From positions 1-38,464 of the IMG/VR virus record IMGVR_UViG_3300037502_003860: 38,464 bases of DNA, one strand, 5' to 3'. Source of the stretch: a virus. Both the position numbers and the translations under genes were made by a program. Position 1 is the first letter of the stretch, and each line of letters begins with the position of its first letter. Below, piece after piece: positions 17,120 to 25,493 of this stretch. Below the pieces are notes generated by a model that saw only the letters and a program-made list of their open reading frames with translations, searched no databases and was not told where the DNA came from.

Positions 17120-18277
17120 ATGGCCCGCGCCCGACCTGTTGTTGCCCAAAAACCGCTCAGAGCGATGAACCCACGCTCACCAGATCTCAAGTACACTGGA
17201 GTAGAACCCGAGTGGCCCACACAGCCCACGCCCGACACGCGCAACAGCGCCCTGATCGGGGCGTTCAGCTGGTACAACTATCACTATGGCAAAAAAGATG
17301 CCCGAGAATTACTGGAAGAATGGTTGACCTGGCGTGGACACACCGAACTGGCCAAGACCTTTGCTCGTGTGGGCGAGCATCTCAACATGCTCACCGCAGG
17401 TTGGTTGGCCCGTATGCACATGAAAGGGCTAGATATCAACGAGCGCGAACTGCGCCACATCACCGACACCATCGAGCAACACATCCAGGCACATCAGGCT
17501 GTGAAAACCGTGGTCAAAGCAGCCGTGGAAGAAGTTCGACGACCAAACATACAAGACCGACTCAGAGACATCATGATCACGGCTGCGGGTGATCTCGAAG
17601 GCATGTACGACGATCTCATCGCCGCAGACTCCAAGCTCACGGCGGATTTCAAACCCATGGCGGTATTGCGTGGCCACAATGTGGCACCGGCTCTGATACG
17701 CGAAGTGCGTGATACCTGGCTTGCACGACAGGCAGAGCTCAAGTCAGTGGCAGAAGGCAAACAAGCACAGCTGGTGGAAGGCTATGGTAATTTCTCAAAA
17801 ACACAGATCAAGAACTTGCTGAAGTTCGTGGATCTTGTGCTGGCTGACTGTGACAGCTATGTGCAGGTCAAGAAGACCGAGCGCGCCCCTCGCAAGAAAA
17901 AGCCTGTTAGCCCCGAGCGCCAGACCCAACGATTCCCATACCTCAAGGAATTCGCTGAATTGAAGCTGAAATCAGAACCCGTGACCAAGCTGGTCAATGC
18001 CACCGAAGCCTGGCTCTATGACACTGCCAAACGCAAGCTGATCCATGTCATGGCTGACAGCCACGTGGGCAGTTTCACTGTAAAAGGTACGTCAGTGATA
18101 GGGTTTGATGCTGTGCAGACCACGCAAAAAACCCTGCGCAAACCCGCAGAGCAGCTGAAATCCGTGATAGGTGCAGCAGCGGCAGTGGCGCGCAAGGCCT
18201 ACAAAGACATCAAGACCACCGAAGTCAAGTGGAGCGGTCGCGGCAACGAAAACATGGTGATACTCAAAGTGCGGTGA
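17120..18277 (+). CDS. Conserved phage protein of unknown function
   Basis: The 385-residue protein is mostly helical in appearance, with a long charged helix region (about 60-250). A basic stretch, APRKKKPVSPERQTQ, lies near 254-268, followed by a RFPYLKEFAELKL-type segment. A C-terminal beta-rich part has WLYDTAKRKLIHVM and SHVGSFTVKGTSVIGFD. I recognise the last region as shared by unnamed proteins of marine T4-like phages. No enzymatic motif is visible. It has its own strong sigma70-like promoter, unlike the structural genes beside it, so early or middle expression is likely. Function is not assigned. Confidence 0.65.
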   Translation: MARARPVVAQKPLRAMNPRSPDLKYTGVEPEWPTQPTPDTRNSALIGAFSWYNYHYGKKDARELLEEWLTWRGHTELAKTFARVGEHLNMLTAGWLARMHMKGLDINERELRHITDTIEQHIQAHQAVKTVVKAAVEEVRRPNIQDRLRDIMITAAGDLEGMYDDLIAADSKLTADFKPMAVLRGHNVAPALIREVRDTWLARQAELKSVAEGKQAQLVEGYGNFSKTQIKNLLKFVDLVLADCDSYVQVKKTERAPRKKKPVSPERQTQRFPYLKEFAELKLKSEPVTKLVNATEAWLYDTAKRKLIHVMADSHVGSFTVKGTSVIGFDAVQTTQKTLRKPAEQLKSVIGAAAAVARKAYKDIKTTEVKWSGRGNENMVILKVR

Positions 18278-18282
18278 TAGGC

Positions 18283-18290
18283 AATAAATA
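18283..18290 (+). promoter_or_regulatory. T4-late-type promoter element before gp13
   Basis: AATAAATA, 17 bases before ATG 18308. The predicted start near 18296 leaves room for the ribosome binding site TAGGAG (18297-18302). Confidence 0.55.
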
Positions 18291-18307
18291 CTCCATAGGA
18301 GTCGTGC

Positions 18308-19075
18308 ATGGAACAGCAACAAGACAGCCTCAGCCAGCTCAAACAAGATCTCATAGATTATGTGCGCCTGACCTTGGGTGACCAGATCATTGATCTAGAA
18401 TTGGATCCGGCCCACTATGAAGCGGCATACCGGCGTACCCTGGGTGTGTACCGCCAGCGCGCCAACAATGCCTACGAAGAGAGCTACAGTTTCATGTATC
18501 TGGTCAAAGACGAGAACATCTATCAGCTGCCACAGGAAGTGATGTCGGTACGCCAGATCTTCCGGCGCACATTCGGTGATGCCACGGGACCATTTGCTTC
18601 AAATTTTGATCCCTTTGCTCAGGCATCGTTGAACGTTTACCTCATGAACTTCAACGTCGCGGGCGGCATGGCCACCTATGATTTCTACAGCCAATACGTG
18701 GAACTTGCAGCCAGGATGTTTGGTGGTTATATGAACTACACCTATAATCCTGTGACCAAAAAACTTCAGTTGATCCGTGACCCCAAAGGTACCGGCGAAG
18801 CTGTGTTGTTGTGGACCTACAATCTCAAACCCGAAATCAATCTGCTCAGTGACATGCAGATATCACAGTGGATCCGTGACTACATGGTAGGCGCCTGCAA
18901 GATGATCATAGGCGAAGCACGCGAAAAGTTCGCCACCATTGCTGGCCCACAGGGCGGTGGCACGCTCAACGGCGCAGCCATGAAGAGCGAGGGACAGGCC
19001 ATCATGGACGCCAAGATCGAAGAGCTCAAGCTGTACGTGGATGCCTCGCAGCCCCTGACCTGGGTCATTGGTTAA
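18308..19075 (+). CDS. 13: gp13-like head completion/neck protein
   Basis: The 255-residue protein begins with LKQDLIDYVRLTLGDQIIDLEL, then the helix AHYEAAYRRTLGVYRQRANN near 37-56. This matches the opening of gp13-type neck proteins of T4-like phages. IYQLPQEVMSVRQIFRR lies near 74-90, and a WIRDYMVGACKMIIGEARE helix near 194-212. gp13 and gp14 form the collar where head and tail meet. It stands in a separate plus-strand unit, while gp14 and gp15 lie opposite. The call rests on recalled family similarity and context. Confidence 0.7.
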   Translation: MEQQQDSLSQLKQDLIDYVRLTLGDQIIDLELDPAHYEAAYRRTLGVYRQRANNAYEESYSFMYLVKDENIYQLPQEVMSVRQIFRRTFGDATGPFASNFDPFAQASLNVYLMNFNVAGGMATYDFYSQYVELAARMFGGYMNYTYNPVTKKLQLIRDPKGTGEAVLLWTYNLKPEINLLSDMQISQWIRDYMVGACKMIIGEAREKFATIAGPQGGGTLNGAAMKSEGQAIMDAKIEELKLYVDASQPLTWVIG

Positions 19076-19082
19076 ATCATCG

Positions 19083-19112
19083 TAGACTAGTTCCTAAGTT
19101 CCATGCTATAAT
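19083..19112 (+). promoter_or_regulatory. Sigma70-like promoter with extended -10 before the exonuclease
   Basis: TAGACT (19083-19088), 18 bases, then TGC plus TATAAT (19107-19112). The -10 region CATGCTATAAT is identical to that of the 17070-17098 promoter. The start would fall within a base or two of ATG 19118, and no Shine-Dalgarno sequence is present, so the transcript may be leaderless. Confidence 0.6.
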
Positions 19113-19117
19113 ACGGC

Positions 19118-19639
19118 ATGGACGTAATGCTCGACATCGAGGGCCTGGGCACGGGACCCGACACCACTATACTGACCATAGCCGCACAGGAATTTGATCC
19201 GCTGGTACGGGACCGTTTTGGCGAGCATTTCTATGCCCGAGTGACCCTGGAAAGCCAAGAGAATCGCAGCATCCAGCAGAGTACCATAGATTGGTGGGCC
19301 ACACAGCCTGCGATCGTGCGCGAAGAAGCCTTTGCCGAATCGGACCGAGTGCCTCTGGACCAGGCTCTCCAGGGCTTGCATCGCGTGTGCTGGCATGCCC
19401 GCAGGATCTGGGCGCAGGGTCCCACCTATGACATGACCATACTGGAGCATGCCTACAAGAGCTACAACATGGCCCTGCCTTGGCGATATTTCGCTGTGCG
19501 CGACAGCCGCACGGTGTTCAGCTTGGTGCCAAATCTAGAGAAATATCCGGCCAGCCATCATGCCCTAGAAGATTGCCGGCGGCAGTGCAATCTCTTGTGG
19601 GACAGTCTAGAATATTTGAAAATCCGGGAGTTGGCTTGA
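19118..19639 (+). CDS. DEDDh-type 3'-5' exonuclease
   Basis: The 173-residue protein has the DEDD pattern: D6-I-E8 at the N-terminus, D105 in GPTYDM (101-106), then H147/H148 and D152 in SHHALEDCRRQ. This is the layout of the small phage and bacterial 3'-5' exoribonuclease-like group (Rv2179c-like, related to T4 DexA). It likely trims RNA or single-stranded DNA. The residues WWATQP (59-64) after QQSTIDW are also typical of this group. The next gene overlaps its stop. Confidence 0.8.
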   Translation: MDVMLDIEGLGTGPDTTILTIAAQEFDPLVRDRFGEHFYARVTLESQENRSIQQSTIDWWATQPAIVREEAFAESDRVPLDQALQGLHRVCWHARRIWAQGPTYDMTILEHAYKSYNMALPWRYFAVRDSRTVFSLVPNLEKYPASHHALEDCRRQCNLLWDSLEYLKIRELA

Positions 19640-20505
19640 TTCCACGCTTGTTACAGCCAATCGTGCCGCCACGCTATGATACTCTAGTGGTGTCGGGCTG
19701 TAGTTTTACTTCTTGCGATTTTGGACAGAAACATCACTATTGGAACACCTTGAGGTCTTGCTATGCTGCAGTGAAAGATCCTGACTGGCCAGACATACAA
19801 GAACCACGCGATTGGCAAGATTTACCCCACACGATATCAAGCGAATGCCGAGATCGGGGGTTGGATGCGTCGCATCTCACCTACGTGACCTGGCCCATAT
19901 ATCTCAGGGATCTCCTGGGAGTACAGCACGTGATCGACACCAGCGCATCGGGCGCAGGTAACCGCCACATACATGATTCTCTGATACTGGCACTGGAGAC
20001 ACATCCACGATTAGATCCCGCGCGCACCTTGGCTGTGGTGATGTGGTCAGAATGGGACCGTGACGATTTCATAGCCGATACTGCAGCAGTGACACCCGGT
20101 CGCACTGATACCTACTACTATTCTGATCACTCGGCGTTGGTTGGCACCATGGGCATGGTGGGCGAAAGCAACTGTGTGGTCCAGATTGACGCCGTGAAAA
20201 AAATCAAGAACGAGGCTTCACGAGCCCTGGAAAATTATCTGCAGACAGTGTCTCTGCGCAGTTATCTACAGCATCGTGGCATCGCATCGGTGTTTACTCG
20301 GTATCGCAGTGCGCAATGTTTTGATCTGGGATCTTGGTTACCCCAAGATCTACAGCAATCTTGGAACCAACAGTTTGACATAGGACTGTGTCTGGGCGAC
20401 ATGGCCCATGACACCATTGATGGTTTCCACCCCACGCCACAGTGGCACAGGGTGTGGACTCAGGCAGTGCTACTGCCATTTCTCGTGACACAGGGGTTGG
20501 CATGA
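19636..20505 (+). CDS. SGNH/GDSL hydrolase-like protein
   Basis: The start is probably TTG 19636, which overlaps the exonuclease stop and lies five bases after GGGAG (19626-19630), giving 289 residues. Block I is VVSGCSFTS (18-26), with S23 at the nucleophile position of GDS. GAGNRHIHDSL near 115-125 resembles the Gly/Asn blocks, and DTIDGFHP, with D262 and H265, fits the C-terminal Asp-x-x-His block. SGNH enzymes act on esters, often acetyl groups on sugars. Phage members of this GCSFT group have no known substrate that I can recall. An upstream in-frame extension to 19480 was rejected as overlap with the exonuclease. Confidence 0.65.
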   Translation: MIPRLLQPIVPPRYDTLVVSGCSFTSCDFGQKHHYWNTLRSCYAAVKDPDWPDIQEPRDWQDLPHTISSECRDRGLDASHLTYVTWPIYLRDLLGVQHVIDTSASGAGNRHIHDSLILALETHPRLDPARTLAVVMWSEWDRDDFIADTAAVTPGRTDTYYYSDHSALVGTMGMVGESNCVVQIDAVKKIKNEASRALENYLQTVSLRSYLQHRGIASVFTRYRSAQCFDLGSWLPQDLQQSWNQQFDIGLCLGDMAHDTIDGFHPTPQWHRVWTQAVLLPFLVTQGLA

Positions 20506-21134
20506 TCATAGGAGTATGTGGACTCATTGGGTCCGGCAAAGACACCACAGCAGACTATCTAGTCAACATCCATCAGTTCCGCAGAGACAGCTTTGCGGCC
20601 ACGCTCAAAGATGCTGTGAGCGCGGTGTTTGGTTGGGATCGCGACATGCTGGAAGGACGCACCAAAAGCAGCCGTGAATGGCGTGAGCAATTGGACACAT
20701 GGTGGAGTCAACGGTTGGGGCGACCCATCACACCACGCTGGATTTTGCAATACTGGGGCACCGAAGTGTGCCGGCAGGCCTTCCACGACGACATCTGGAT
20801 CGCCAGCCTTGAAAACAAGCTGCGCAACACAGCAGATGACGTGGTGATATCTGACTGCAGGTTCCCCAATGAAATCAATGCCATACGCAGGGCTGGCGGG
20901 GCAGTGATCCGTGTGGTCCGGGGCGCCGAGCCTGCATGGTTCCCAGCTGTCCAGCAGCATCTACGACATGGCACACCGTGTCCAGCAGATCTACCGCATG
21001 CCAGCGAATGGAGTTGGGCGGGCACAGAATTTGATCGCGTGATCGACAACAACAGCACACTGGATCGGCTCTATGCGCACATCAACGATCTGGTTCGAGA
21101 TCTCCAGGCTTCCAGATCAGATCACCGCGACTGA
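20502..21134 (+). CDS. 1: Deoxynucleoside monophosphate kinase (T4 gp1-like)
   Basis: ATG 20502 overlaps the previous stop in an ATGA junction. The 210-residue protein has the P-loop GLIGSGKDT (7-15), the first helix TADYLVN, and a SFAATLKDAVSAVFGW segment near 31-46. WILQYWGTEVCRQ lies near 82-94 and VVISDCRFPNEINAI near 114-128, where the SDxRFxNE motif is diagnostic for phage dNMP kinases. It phosphorylates dNMPs for phage DNA synthesis. Its last 53 bases overlap the opposing zinc-binding gene. Confidence 0.9.
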   Translation: MIIGVCGLIGSGKDTTADYLVNIHQFRRDSFAATLKDAVSAVFGWDRDMLEGRTKSSREWREQLDTWWSQRLGRPITPRWILQYWGTEVCRQAFHDDIWIASLENKLRNTADDVVISDCRFPNEINAIRRAGGAVIRVVRGAEPAWFPAVQQHLRHGTPCPADLPHASEWSWAGTEFDRVIDNNSTLDRLYAHINDLVRDLQASRSDHRD

Positions 21135-21435
21135 CTTCAATCACGCAATTTTGGCACACTGACCGTAGATTTTTTGGATCTGAGTTTGTGACCCGGCCAT
21201 CCACATGGTATACCATGATCTGGGCGCTGTATCTGGCACGGAATCCACAGCGGTCACAGCGCATCTTCTTCTCATAGCCCTGGCTTTTCCAGCGTGGTTC
21301 AGGAGGTTTGACATTGCGGCCACGGCGCAGGCAGTGGGTGCATCGCGTGCGGTAATGTGTGCGGCCATCCCGCACATAATTGATAGCCACCAATCTCTGG
21401 CGGCATGCCTGACACACAGGGCGAGGGTTGGTCAT
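21082..21435 (-). CDS. Small CxxC zinc-binding, HNH-like protein
   Basis: ATG 21435 gives 117 residues with four CxxC pairs: C8/C11, C32/C35, C60/C63 and C94/C97. The second half, VYHVDG (75-80), then N84, NL at 89-90 and SVCQNC (92-97), follows the beta-beta-alpha outline of HNH nucleases, with H77. The final catalytic-type His after the last Cys is replaced by V98. I recognise close relatives in T4-like marine phages, where they are unnamed. It may bind DNA or RNA. It runs against the dNMP kinase and overlaps it by 53 bases. Confidence 0.7.
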   Translation of the reverse strand: MTNPRPVCQACRQRLVAINYVRDGRTHYRTRCTHCLRRGRNVKPPEPRWKSQGYEKKMRCDRCGFRARYSAQIMVYHVDGRVTNSDPKNLRSVCQNCVIEVSRGDLIWKPGDLEPDR

Positions 21436-21480
21436 GTGGTAAACCTTTGCAAAGGCACCTGTACTTACCCTTTTTTTCCA

Positions 21481-21517
21481 GGATTCCATAAATATCAGCA
21501 ATAGAAAAAAGGAATCC
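21481..21517 (+). promoter_or_regulatory. T4-late-type promoter before the sheath, framed by an inverted repeat
   Basis: CATAAATA (21487-21494) lies 26 bases before ATG 21521, and AAAGGAA (21508-21514) is the ribosome binding site. GGATTCC (21481-21487) and GGAATCC (21511-21517) form a seven-base inverted repeat around the promoter. Confidence 0.55.
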
Positions 21518-21520
21518 GCT

Positions 21521-24500
21521 ATGGCCCTAACATCACCCGGCGTAGAAGTTATCGTAATTGACGAGAGTCAGTACATCCCTTCTGCAGTCAACACAGTACC
21601 TTACTTTTTGATCGCTACAGCACAGAACAAAGTCAGCGGTGACGGTGTCACTGTGGCTGCTGGTACCGTAGCGGCCAACGCCAACAAAACATATCTCATA
21701 ACCAGCCAGCGAGATCTCGTGGCTACGTTTGGTGTGCCGTTCTTCTACAACACCACCACTGGCACCCCCATCAATGGATATGAACTCAATGAATACGGGT
21801 TGCTGGCTGCTTACAGCGCATTGGGAGTGACCAATCGGGCCTATGTACAGCGGGTCAACATTGACCTCACAGAACTCACCGCCAGTCTTGGTCGTCCTCG
21901 CGGCGAACCCGACAACGGTGCCTACTGGCTCAACACTTCTGAATCTACCTGGGGTATCCAAGAGTGGAATCAAAGCACCGGCACTTTCACAGTCAAGACT
22001 CCCATCATCATCAATGACCCCGACGATGTGGGCAACTTCGATGGCGGTAACTACAAACCCAACGCTGACGTAGGCAGCATCGGTGACTATGCTGTGGTGA
22101 CCGCAGCTACCACCAACCCTGGTTGGTACAAAAATTACCTCAATGACTGGGTGGCCATCGGCAGTGACGACTGGAAACTCAGTTGGCCCACAGTGGCCGG
22201 CGGCGCCACACCCACCAGCCTCACCAACGGCGCCAACATGTATGTCAATGACTTTTTGATCACCGTGGGCGCTAGTGCCACACCAAATACTGTAGCCGGC
22301 ATAGTACAGGTCATCAATGCATCAAGCATACCAGGAGTTGAAGCTGCGTCGGTCAATGGTAGACTTTACATCTACGCAGACAGCCTTGCCACCAATGACG
22401 GTAGCACAGCCAATGGTGGTATCGTTACCATTGACGCGGGTCCCAACGCCGGCGTGCCACTGTTGGCTGCCCTGGGCATCGCAGCAGGCGAGTATCTCAC
22501 ACCGCAATTGTTTACCAGCGCCAGCTATGGTGTGCCACGTTGGCGCAGCACTGACCTGGCGCCGAGACCCACGGGATCTGTGTGGAACAACAACACTCCT
22601 GCCAACAACGGTCTCAGCCTACAGGTCGAGCAGTACAGCACTAGCCTGGGTGATTGGGTCACCCAGAATTGTCCCTCGTACATCGATGACGAAGCTGCGA
22701 TTTTTGCGCTTGATCCCAGCGGCGGTGGACGCAATATCCCCATAGGTACGCTGTATGCACAGTATGGTGTAGAAGATTACCAATACGGTTTACGAGTATT
22801 TGGATACAGCATCTATCGTAGAGTGTCTATTGGAGCCACTGAAGTAGTAGGTACCACTGTGCCTACCACGTTTGTTGTGGGCAACAGTTTCACCATTGAA
22901 GCTTCAGAAGCTGGCAGCGACAATCTCAACAGTGGAACTGTTACCATAGGTGGCACTGGAACTGTGGCTGATTTCATCAGTGCAGTGAGCGCGGCCAACG
23001 TACCATTTGTGTCGGCCACAGTCAACAGTGCCGGCAATATCGTGTTCACACATCAGCAGGGCGGAGTCATTTACCTGTTCCCGCAGACTGGCAACCCCCT
23101 GGCCACAGCAGGCTTCACAGTGAACACTCCCAAGGTACGTCTCAATCCTGACGTTGATGCAAATGCCGGTGACCTGATACTCAGCAACTGGGTGGGCACG
23201 CCTCTGTTTACCTACACAGCTGATGATGTCAGCCCTGATCAGAATCCTGCAGATGGCCGCTTGTGGTATTACAGCACAGTGAGCCAAGTGGACATCATGA
23301 TCCAAGACAATGGTATCTGGCAAGGGTATCAGAACGTTGGCAATGATGTGCGTGGCTTTGATCTCACTCTGACCAATGCATCAGGTCCCATCATCGCAGC
23401 ATCGGCACCTACCACACAGAATGACTCCAGCGAAAGTCCTCTGCAGTACGGTGATCTCTGGATCGACACCAGTGATCTAGAAAATTATCCCAAGCTGTAT
23501 CGTTGGCAACCTGTTAACGGTGAAGATCAGTGGGTGTCAGTGAATACCACAGACCAAGTCACTGAAAACGGTATCTTGTTTGCTGATGCACGCTGGGCCA
23601 CCAATGGCAGCACTGACCCAGTGAGTGATCCCATCCCTACTATCGAAGACCTCTTGGTCAGCAACTATCTCGATCTTGATGCACCGGATCCTGCGCTGTA
23701 TCCCCAGGGCATGTTGTTGTTCAACACACGCCGCAGTGGATACAATGTCAAGAGCTTCCAGGTCAACTATTTCAGTGCCGCGAACTTCCCTGACGAGACT
23801 CTGCCTTCGGTGACCAATGCTTGGGTTTCGGCATCAGGCAACAGGAATGATGGTGCTATGTGGGCAGGTCGTTTGGCTCAGCGCAACATCATCGTAGAAG
23901 CATTGAAGTCCGGTATAGACAACAGCGCAGCAGCCAGAGAAGAGCAGAATGGCTTCAACATCATAGCCACTCCAGCATATCCTGAGTTGACACCCAACAT
24001 GATCGCACTCAGCAACGAGCGCAACAACACATTGTTCGTAGTGGCTGACACGCCCATGAGACTTGGACCTTCGGGCAACGAGCTGGTGAACTGGGCCACC
24101 AACAACAATGGCTTTGGTTTGTCAACACAGGATGGACAGATTGCTACCAGCAACTATGCTGCCAGCTTCTATCCCAGCTGCCAGACCACAGATCTCTCGG
24201 GCAACAGCGTGGTAGCACCTCCCAGCCACATGATGGTACGCACCATCCTGCGCAGTGATGCTGTGAGCTATCCTTGGTTGGCACCAGCAGGCACGCGTCG
24301 TGGTGTAGTAGACAACGCCACAGGCATTGGTTACATCAATGCTGCCAGCGGTGAGTTTGAACCACTCAGCGTGGGACAGGCCCTGCGTGACATACTGTAC
24401 GAGCGCAACGTGAACCCCATCACATTCATACCTGGTGTGGGCATCACGAACTTTGGTAACAAAACCAGCACCACGGTTACCACAGCACTGGATCGTATCA

Positions 24501-24814
24501 ATGTGGCACGACTGGTAGCGTTCCTGCGTGGTAGACTAGAAGAGATTGGCAAGCTGTTCTTGTTTGAGCCCAACGACGAGATCACTCGCAATGAGATCAC
24601 CAACACTGTAAACAGTCTCATGATTGACCTCATCGCCAAGCGCGCCATCTATGACTACTTGGTAGTGTGTGATCTCAGCAACAACACACCGGCCCGTATC
24701 GACAGAAACGAGCTGTGGGTGGACATCGCGATCGAACCAGTGAAAGCCGTGGAGTTTATCTATATTCCGCTGCGTATCAAGAACACCGGCGAGATTTCGG
24801 GGTTGGCAGGCTGA
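21521..24814 (+). CDS. 18: gp18-like tail sheath protein, enlarged
   Basis: The N-terminus MALTSPGVEVIVIDESQYIP and the C-terminal third identify a contractile tail sheath. Marks near 930-1090 are ILYERNVNPITFIPGVGI, ARLVAFLRGRLEEIGKLFLF, EPNDEITRNEITNTVN and LWVDIAIEPVKAVEFIYIPL, all sheath C-terminal domain segments. The sheath contracts to drive the tube through the host envelope. At 1097 residues it is much longer than T4 gp18 (659). The excess lies in the middle (about 130-700), with repeated beta-rich, Asp/Asn/Gly-rich segments that are probably surface insertions. A late promoter element and a good ribosome binding site precede it. Confidence 0.9.
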   Translation: MALTSPGVEVIVIDESQYIPSAVNTVPYFLIATAQNKVSGDGVTVAAGTVAANANKTYLITSQRDLVATFGVPFFYNTTTGTPINGYELNEYGLLAAYSALGVTNRAYVQRVNIDLTELTASLGRPRGEPDNGAYWLNTSESTWGIQEWNQSTGTFTVKTPIIINDPDDVGNFDGGNYKPNADVGSIGDYAVVTAATTNPGWYKNYLNDWVAIGSDDWKLSWPTVAGGATPTSLTNGANMYVNDFLITVGASATPNTVAGIVQVINASSIPGVEAASVNGRLYIYADSLATNDGSTANGGIVTIDAGPNAGVPLLAALGIAAGEYLTPQLFTSASYGVPRWRSTDLAPRPTGSVWNNNTPANNGLSLQVEQYSTSLGDWVTQNCPSYIDDEAAIFALDPSGGGRNIPIGTLYAQYGVEDYQYGLRVFGYSIYRRVSIGATEVVGTTVPTTFVVGNSFTIEASEAGSDNLNSGTVTIGGTGTVADFISAVSAANVPFVSATVNSAGNIVFTHQQGGVIYLFPQTGNPLATAGFTVNTPKVRLNPDVDANAGDLILSNWVGTPLFTYTADDVSPDQNPADGRLWYYSTVSQVDIMIQDNGIWQGYQNVGNDVRGFDLTLTNASGPIIAASAPTTQNDSSESPLQYGDLWIDTSDLENYPKLYRWQPVNGEDQWVSVNTTDQVTENGILFADARWATNGSTDPVSDPIPTIEDLLVSNYLDLDAPDPALYPQGMLLFNTRRSGYNVKSFQVNYFSAANFPDETLPSVTNAWVSASGNRNDGAMWAGRLAQRNIIVEALKSGIDNSAAAREEQNGFNIIATPAYPELTPNMIALSNERNNTLFVVADTPMRLGPSGNELVNWATNNNGFGLSTQDGQIATSNYAASFYPSCQTTDLSGNSVVAPPSHMMVRTILRSDAVSYPWLAPAGTRRGVVDNATGIGYINAASGEFEPLSVGQALRDILYERNVNPITFIPGVGITNFGNKTSTTVTTALDRINVARLVAFLRGRLEEIGKLFLFEPNDEITRNEITNTVNSLMIDLIAKRAIYDYLVVCDLSNNTPARIDRNELWVDIAIEPVKAVEFIYIPLRIKNTGEISGLAG

Positions 24815-24823
24815 TCCTGGCTA

Positions 24824-24831
24824 GGTAAATA
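24824..24831 (+). promoter_or_regulatory. T4-late-type promoter element before the tail tube
   Basis: GGTAAATA, 19 bases before ATG 24851. The predicted start near 24837 leaves the ribosome binding site TAGGAG (24839-24844) inside the leader. Confidence 0.5.
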
Positions 24832-24850
24832 AACATATAGGAGATACCAA

Positions 24851-25483
24851 ATGGCAGTTTCATCACTACAGAGAATGACGGTTCCCCTGGCCAGCGATCA
24901 AAGTTCGTCGACGCAAGGCCTCTTGATGCCCAAACTCAGATATCGCTTCCGGGTGATGTTTGAGAACTTTGGCATCAGCAAACCCACCACAGAGCTGACC
25001 AAGCAAGTGGTGAGTTTCACGAGGCCCAATCCCAGCTTTGAAGAAATCGCATTGCCAGTATACAACAGCACGCTGAAGATCGCAGGAAAATACAGCTGGC
25101 CTGATGTCACATGCGAAATCAAAGACGATGCATCAGGCAACGTGAGCCGACTGGTAGGCGAGCAACTGCAGAAGCAATTTGACTTCCTGGAAATGGCATC
25201 CGCGGCTTCGGGCATCGATTACAAGTTCCTCACCAAGGTCGAAGTGTTGGATGGTGGTAACGGCGCAGCCGAGCCCATCGTTCTTGAAACCTGGGAACTG
25301 TATGGTTGCTTTATCAAGAACGCAGACTACGGTGCATTGAACTATGGCGAAAGTGCTGCAGCAACTATCAACCTCACCATCACATACGACAACGCCAATC
25401 AGACACCTGAAGGCACTGGCGTAGGCACACCTATTGGACGTACCATAGGCGACGTGGTGGCAGGCGTAGGCCAAGGCCAGTAA
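24851..25483 (+). CDS. 19: gp19-like tail tube protein
   Basis: The 210-residue protein follows the sheath, as gp19 follows gp18 in T4. The tube fold is indicated by LMPKLRYRFRVMFENFGI near 27-44 and ELTKQVVSFTRPNPSFEEI near 49-67. LPVYNSTLKIAGKYSWPDVT (68-87), ETWELYGCFIKNADYG near 147-162 and ATINLTITYDNA near 174-185 follow. The length is a little above T4 gp19 (163). Subunits stack as hexameric rings inside the sheath and carry DNA. A late-type promoter lies in the 36-base gap. Confidence 0.85.
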   Translation: MAVSSLQRMTVPLASDQSSSTQGLLMPKLRYRFRVMFENFGISKPTTELTKQVVSFTRPNPSFEEIALPVYNSTLKIAGKYSWPDVTCEIKDDASGNVSRLVGEQLQKQFDFLEMASAASGIDYKFLTKVEVLDGGNGAAEPIVLETWELYGCFIKNADYGALNYGESAAATINLTITYDNANQTPEGTGVGTPIGRTIGDVVAGVGQGQ

Positions 25484-25493
25484 GGCGTAACCC

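Noticed and set aside
19480-20505. Longer SGNH-like frame from 19480
   Set aside because: The first 52 codons lie wholly inside the exonuclease gene; TTG 19636 has a fitting ribosome binding site.
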